Source of the DNA: Bacillus sp. 2B10
GTDB lineage: Bacteria; Pseudomonadota; Alphaproteobacteria; Sphingomonadales; Sphingomonadaceae
DNA length: 64,000 bases
Assembly: GCA_003946805.1 (NCBI GenBank)
Contig: RPSH01000006.1
Coordinates: forward strand, 62,001-126,000
Direction of reading: 5' to 3'
Shown: one piece after another, positions 58,139-64,000 of the stretch
Position numbering within the stretch: position 1 is the first letter of the stretch
Layout: each line of letters starts with the position of its first letter
Notes under the pieces: model-generated
Databases searched by the model: none
What the model was told of the DNA's origin: nothing
The model's input: only the letters and a program-made list of their open reading frames with translations
Position numbers and translations under genes: made by a program

Positions 58139-59770
58139 TCAGCGCCCGTTGCAGGCGAAGTAGACCGAGCTGAACACCGGCGGGCCGGCATCCTGCTTCG
58201 TCGTGTCCGCCGCGCGGATCGTCGAGCGGTCCGACGCGCTGGTTTCGCCCGCGACCAGGTTGAGGCACGGCACGCCGGTCACCGACTTCACCACGCCGTT
58301 GACGTAGCGCATGTCCGAACCGCCACGCTGGCGGATCGCCGCCGGGGCGAGCGCGGTCTGGACGAAGGTGAAGTTGGCATAGGTGCTGTAGGTACGCGGC
58401 AGCAGGTCCTCGCCGTTGTTCGAGTCGATCTCGGTCGAGAACGAGTCGGCGGTCGCGCCCAGCGTGCGCTGCGCGGCGATGATGAACTGCATGAAGCCGC
58501 GATAGCCGTTGTCTATGTCGAAGCCGTCGTCGTCGGCACCCGTGATCGCGACATACTTCAGGTTGGTCGTGCCGCCGAAGATTTCGATGCCGTCATCGGC
58601 CGAATTGTGGCTCTGGATATGGTCCAGCACCGTGCCGGTGCCGGTGCCGCCCAGCGTCAGGCCCTGCAGCTCGTTGCCGTCGCTGATCGCGATGCCCGAA
58701 TAGCGGATCTGGACGTACGACATCTGGCCCGAGCTGTCGGCGGCGTTCGGCCCGCCATAGAAGCGGCCGGTGACGCCTTCGATCGCCTGCTGGCAGGTGG
58801 TCGACGAACCGGCGGCGTTGTTCGGGCCGGTGCCGGTGGCGCAGACCGCGGTCGGCGCGCGGCCGAGCAGGATGATGCCGCCCCACTGGCCCTGGCTCGC
58901 GTCCGACACGCCGTTGCTGACGGTGTTCTGCTGCGATGTGAACACGATCGGCGCGTCGCGCGATCCGATCGCCGAGATCTTCGACCCGCGATTGACCAGC
59001 AGCAGGTCGTTGGTCGCCTCGGTCGAGTCGGCGGCGATCACGACGCCGGGAGCGATCGTCAGCGTGGCGCCGGTGCCGCCGGTGGTGCCGAGGTCGGCGC
59101 CGACTTCGGTCTGGCCGCGCAGGCGATAGACGACGCCCGCGATCTTGGGAAGCGACAGGTCGGCCGTGATGTTCTGCGGCAGGCGGCAATAGCGGATCGT
59201 CGGGCTCGACGAACTGTTCGTGCCGTCGTCGATCGTGCCGGTCGGGCAGACCGAAGTCGCGGCGGCATAGGTGCCGATCGACGGGACCGCGGTGCAGCGC
59301 GCGCCCGTGCCGCCGAATTCGGCGGAGGTCGAGTTGCAGGTCCAGCCCTGGAACGCGGTGTCGGTCGGGCCGTTCAGCGCGCCGACGAAATTGGTGCTGG
59401 TGAAGAAGCTGTTGATCGTCGACGGGTCGGTCGCGACGGTCAGCGATGCGCTGCCGACCGGGTACACGCCGTTCATCGTCGAACCGACGCCGCTGACGTT
59501 GTTGTTGGTGCCCGCGTTCACGATCGCGAGCTGTTCGTCGGCGGTGATCGAGATGCCGTTGACGGTGGTCGGGGCGGCGAACTGCGCGGCGGTGATCGCG
59601 CCCGGCGTGGCCGATGGGGTCGGCGTCGGGGTGGGAGCCGGCGCGGGCAGGTTCACGTTGATGGTGCCGCCCCCGGGCGACGCCACGCCATCGGCGCCGC
59701 TGCACCCGGCCAGCGCGGCACATGCCGTCGTCGCCATGAGAAGAATGCCGAAGCGCTTGCTGCTGGCCAT
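58139..59770 (-). CDS. Putative surface lipoprotein with right-handed beta-helix-like repeats, partner of TonB receptor
   Basis: The 543-residue product starts MASSKRFGILLMATTACAAL and has a lipobox ALAGC giving a lipidated cysteine near residue 22. A Pro/Thr linker (PAPTPTPTPSATPG) leads to a long domain rich in Gly, Asn and Ser with strings such as VLDHIQSHNSADDGIEIFGG and YVAITGADDDGFDI. These resemble parallel beta-helix coils of carbohydrate-binding or -cleaving proteins, but no catalytic motif was recognised. ATG 59770 is preferred over 59857 because it begins the lipoprotein signal. As the first gene before a TonB receptor it may capture ligand at the surface. Confidence 0.7.
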   Translation of the reverse strand: MASSKRFGILLMATTACAALAGCSGADGVASPGGGTINVNLPAPAPTPTPTPSATPGAITAAQFAAPTTVNGISITADEQLAIVNAGTNNNVSGVGSTMNGVYPVGSASLTVATDPSTINSFFTSTNFVGALNGPTDTAFQGWTCNSTSAEFGGTGARCTAVPSIGTYAAATSVCPTGTIDDGTNSSSSPTIRYCRLPQNITADLSLPKIAGVVYRLRGQTEVGADLGTTGGTGATLTIAPGVVIAADSTEATNDLLLVNRGSKISAIGSRDAPIVFTSQQNTVSNGVSDASQGQWGGIILLGRAPTAVCATGTGPNNAAGSSTTCQQAIEGVTGRFYGGPNAADSSGQMSYVQIRYSGIAISDGNELQGLTLGGTGTGTVLDHIQSHNSADDGIEIFGGTTNLKYVAITGADDDGFDIDNGYRGFMQFIIAAQRTLGATADSFSTEIDSNNGEDLLPRTYSTYANFTFVQTALAPAAIRQRGGSDMRYVNGVVKSVTGVPCLNLVAGETSASDRSTIRAADTTKQDAGPPVFSSVYFACNGR

Positions 59771-59917
59771 CACCGATGAACTCCCGAAACTTGGTTGGTC
59801 GTTGTGCGGGCGCGTTGGCCCGGCGATCGTCCCAGGTTCCCCCTTCGGCCGATCCACAGCAGCGCGTTAGGGGCGCTGGATGACGGGACCGTGCGATTCG
59901 CATGAAGTTTCGGAGAC

Positions 59918-59941
59918 GTTACGGTTTCGGTTTTGTGACAG
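59918..59941 (-). promoter_or_regulatory. Possible Pho box-like element upstream of the lipoprotein gene
   Basis: On the minus strand CTGTCAC-AAAA-CCGAAAC, overlapping a CCGTAAC, resembles the repeated CTGTCAT units bound by PhoB, but the second unit has mismatches. It lies about 150 bp before ATG 59770. The rest of the 268-bp gap up to the tRNA-Val gene shows no other clear signal. Confidence 0.25.
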
Positions 59942-60038
59942 CGTGCCGCGACGGGATGCGCAGGGCGGCGGAATCAGAAACGGCCGCCCCGCACATGCCC
60001 TCGCGTCGGAGGTGGCATGTGCCGGACGGCCGTTGATC

Positions 60039-60113
60039 TGGTGGGCGCGACAGGGATTGAACCTGTGACCCCACCCGTGTGAAGGGTGTGCTCTACCGCT
60101 GAGCTACGCGCCC
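60039..60113 (-). tRNA. tRNA-Val (anticodon CAC)
   Basis: The minus strand forms a complete cloverleaf with acceptor GGGCGCG/CGCGCCC, anticodon CAC in loop TTCACAC, A73 and an encoded CCA at 60041-60039. It lies 51 bp beyond hupB on the same strand. Confidence 0.96.
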
Positions 60114-60164
60114 GGAAACCCGGAGAGCGGCCCTCTAAAGCGCGAGGGTCCGCCTGTCCATAGC

Positions 60165-60437
60165 TTAATTCACCGAATCCTTCAGGCCCTTGCCGGCCTT
60201 GAACTTCGGCTGCGACGACGCCTTGATCGTCATCGGTTCGCCGGTCCGCGGGTTGCGGCCGGTCGACGCCTTGCGCTTCGACACTGAAAACGTGCCGAAC
60301 CCGACCAGGCGTACTTCATCGCCCTTCTTGAGCGCAGCCGAGATGACGTCGAACACCGCTTCGACCGCCTTCATCGCATCGCCGCGGGTAAGCCCCGAAT
60401 GGTCGGCGACCTGCCCGATCAGCTCCTGCTTGTTCAT
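60165..60437 (-). CDS. hupB: DNA-binding protein HU
   Basis: HU is a nucleoid protein that bends DNA. The 90-residue product starts MNKQELIGQVADHSGLTRGD and has the signature GFGTFSVSKRKASTGRNPRT with the DNA-clasping arm. It lies 190 bp downstream of lon on the same strand, the usual lon-hupB arrangement. The interval between them shows no recognisable gene. Confidence 0.97.
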   Translation of the reverse strand: MNKQELIGQVADHSGLTRGDAMKAVEAVFDVISAALKKGDEVRLVGFGTFSVSKRKASTGRNPRTGEPMTIKASSQPKFKAGKGLKDSVN

Positions 60438-60627
60438 CCCGTGGAACCCCCTTCGTCAATCTGAAACAATATGGAAAACTCGAACGCGGCAATAAGGCCG
60501 CTCGAACGGATGCTGTCAAAGCAAATTGGCAGCGCGCGCGCAATCCATGGCGGTTGCGGCCAGTCGTCCCGCACGATCGTCTGGACGAGAAGGGGCGACC
60601 GACGACCGGCCGCCCGCTTCCGCAGCG

Positions 60628-63111
<2,484 letters not shown>

Positions 63112-63205
63112 GGACACTCCACGACCCGGCCGAACTGCCGGACCCACGACCTTATATGGTGGCAATTACCGCGCCATCAATCTCCGTTCGACGGCGCACT
63201 GACCC

Positions 63206-64000
63206 ATGACGGGTCCGATCGCGTTCGCGCTGGCCGCGGCGATGCAGCCGGCGCCTGCGGGCAACGTCCCGCCGGTCCATCCGATGACGTTGCGCTCGGG
63301 CGGGGCGATCGCCCCGGAGCGCGCGGCGCTGCGGCTGACCCATGCCGATCTGGCGGTCGAGGCATTGCCGGCGCGGCAGATGCTGTCGGCGCGCGCCACG
63401 CTGACGCTGACCGCGCAGGCGGGGGTAGCGCGGCTGACGATCGACCTCGACGACGCATTGCCGGTGTCGGCGATTCACGTGGAGGGCACCGCGCTGCCGC
63501 GTACCGGCTGGCGGCAAGGCGGCGGACAGGTCGTGATCGATCGTCCACTAGGGCCGGGACAGACGATGCGGGTGGAACTGCGCTATGCTGGCCGACCCCG
63601 CGTGGCCAAACGTGCGCCGTGGGACGACGGCTTCGTCTGGAGCAGCTGGCACGGGAAACCCTGGTTCGGTTCGACCGCGCAGCAGACCGGATGCGACCTA
63701 TGGTGGCCGTGCCTCGACTTTCCCGCCGGTGAGCCAAATGCGGTCGACCTGCACCTCACCGTCCCCGCCGGCCTGTCCGCGCCGGCAAACGGCGTGCTGC
63801 GCGGCGTCGATCGCCTGCCCGACGGGCGGACGACATGGCATTGGCGGTCGGGCCCGGCCAACCCCTATGCCCTGGCGATCAGCGTCGGCCCGTATCGCGA
63901 GATCAAGGGCGGCTATCGCAGCCGGTTCGGCAACGTCATCCCGCTCGACCTGTGGCATCTGGAGGGCAAGGACGCGCAGGCCGCCGCGCTGTTCGCCGAA
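63206..64000 (+). CDS. M1 family metallopeptidase, N-terminal part (runs off the window)
   Basis: The 265 visible residues form the beta-rich N-terminal domain of M1 aminopeptidases. Typical elements are FGSTAQQTGCDLWWPCLDFP and PYALAISVGPYREI. The zinc motif HExxH would lie beyond base 64000 and is not seen. A short hydrophobic N-terminus (MTGPIAFALAAAMQ) might be an export signal but is weak. It is divergent from lon across 94 bp. The call depends on the domain pattern of the visible part only. Confidence 0.75.
   Translation, partial: MTGPIAFALAAAMQPAPAGNVPPVHPMTLRSGGAIAPERAALRLTHADLAVEALPARQMLSARATLTLTAQAGVARLTIDLDDALPVSAIHVEGTALPRTGWRQGGGQVVIDRPLGPGQTMRVELRYAGRPRVAKRAPWDDGFVWSSWHGKPWFGSTAQQTGCDLWWPCLDFPAGEPNAVDLHLTVPAGLSAPANGVLRGVDRLPDGRTTWHWRSGPANPYALAISVGPYREIKGGYRSRFGNVIPLDLWHLEGKDAQAAALFAE

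Noticed and set aside
54459..58163. Plus-strand open frame of 1234 codons over the oxygenase and TonB receptor
   Set aside because: It is a shifted frame of the oxygenase followed by the antisense of the receptor, with low-complexity Arg-rich translation and no motif.

Overview
This 64 kb, GC-rich window looks like chromosomal DNA of a sphingomonad (Alphaproteobacteria, Sphingomonadaceae, probably Sphingomonas). Three observations support this. The rpsB-tsf-pyrH-frr-uppS-cdsA-dxr-rseP-bamA-skp-fabZ order is intact but lacks the lpxD, lpxA and lpxB genes found in LPS-making Proteobacteria. There are two large TonB-dependent receptors and tryptophan-halogenase/SapC genes. REP-like inverted repeats of the kind common in this family occur at three places. 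No rRNA, CRISPR array, integrase or insertion sequence is visible, and no stretch without a gene exceeds 300 bases.

Layout. 1-5805: edge of a type VI secretion locus, with OmpA-like, tssA and tssB (cut by the window edge) leftward and vgrG and the FHA gene tagH rightward. 5816-15454: nitrate/nitrite assimilation on the minus strand, with nasT-nasS followed by a structured leader and narK-nirB-nirD-nasA-cobA. The leader carries two hexaloop hairpins and an intrinsic terminator, as expected for ANTAR antitermination by NasT. 15547-25142: a cysteine-cluster protein, then a TonB receptor, flavin-dependent halogenase, SapC, JmjC/cupin-like protein, second halogenase and LacI regulator, chained by short overlaps. 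25351-34106: TorF-like porin, a 27-residue microprotein and kdpFABCDE. 34178-36472: a periplasmic GH3 beta-glucosidase whose promoter shares an operator-like palindrome with the TonB receptor 18 kb upstream.

36715-48074: rpmE and the envelope/translation superoperon, all minus strand. 48332-53252: a small membrane protein, pssA, psd, icd and a CPA2 antiporter. 53262-55161: leucine-type dehydrogenase, tRNA-His and a prolyl-4-hydroxylase-like oxygenase. 55218-59770: a right-handed-repeat lipoprotein followed by a second TonB receptor, a likely uptake pair. 60039-64000: tRNA-Val, hupB, lon and the start of an M1 aminopeptidase.

How the parts work together. NarK imports nitrate, NasA and NirBD reduce it to ammonium, and CobA supplies the siroheme branch that NirB needs; NasS/NasT would switch this transcript at the leader. 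The receptor-halogenase-LacI cluster and the GH3 enzyme look like one carbohydrate or glycoside utilisation regulon. The strongest candidates for new biology are the cis-acting RNA elements ahead of narK and torF-kdp, the halogenase/SapC/JmjC cassette, and the lipoprotein-receptor pair.
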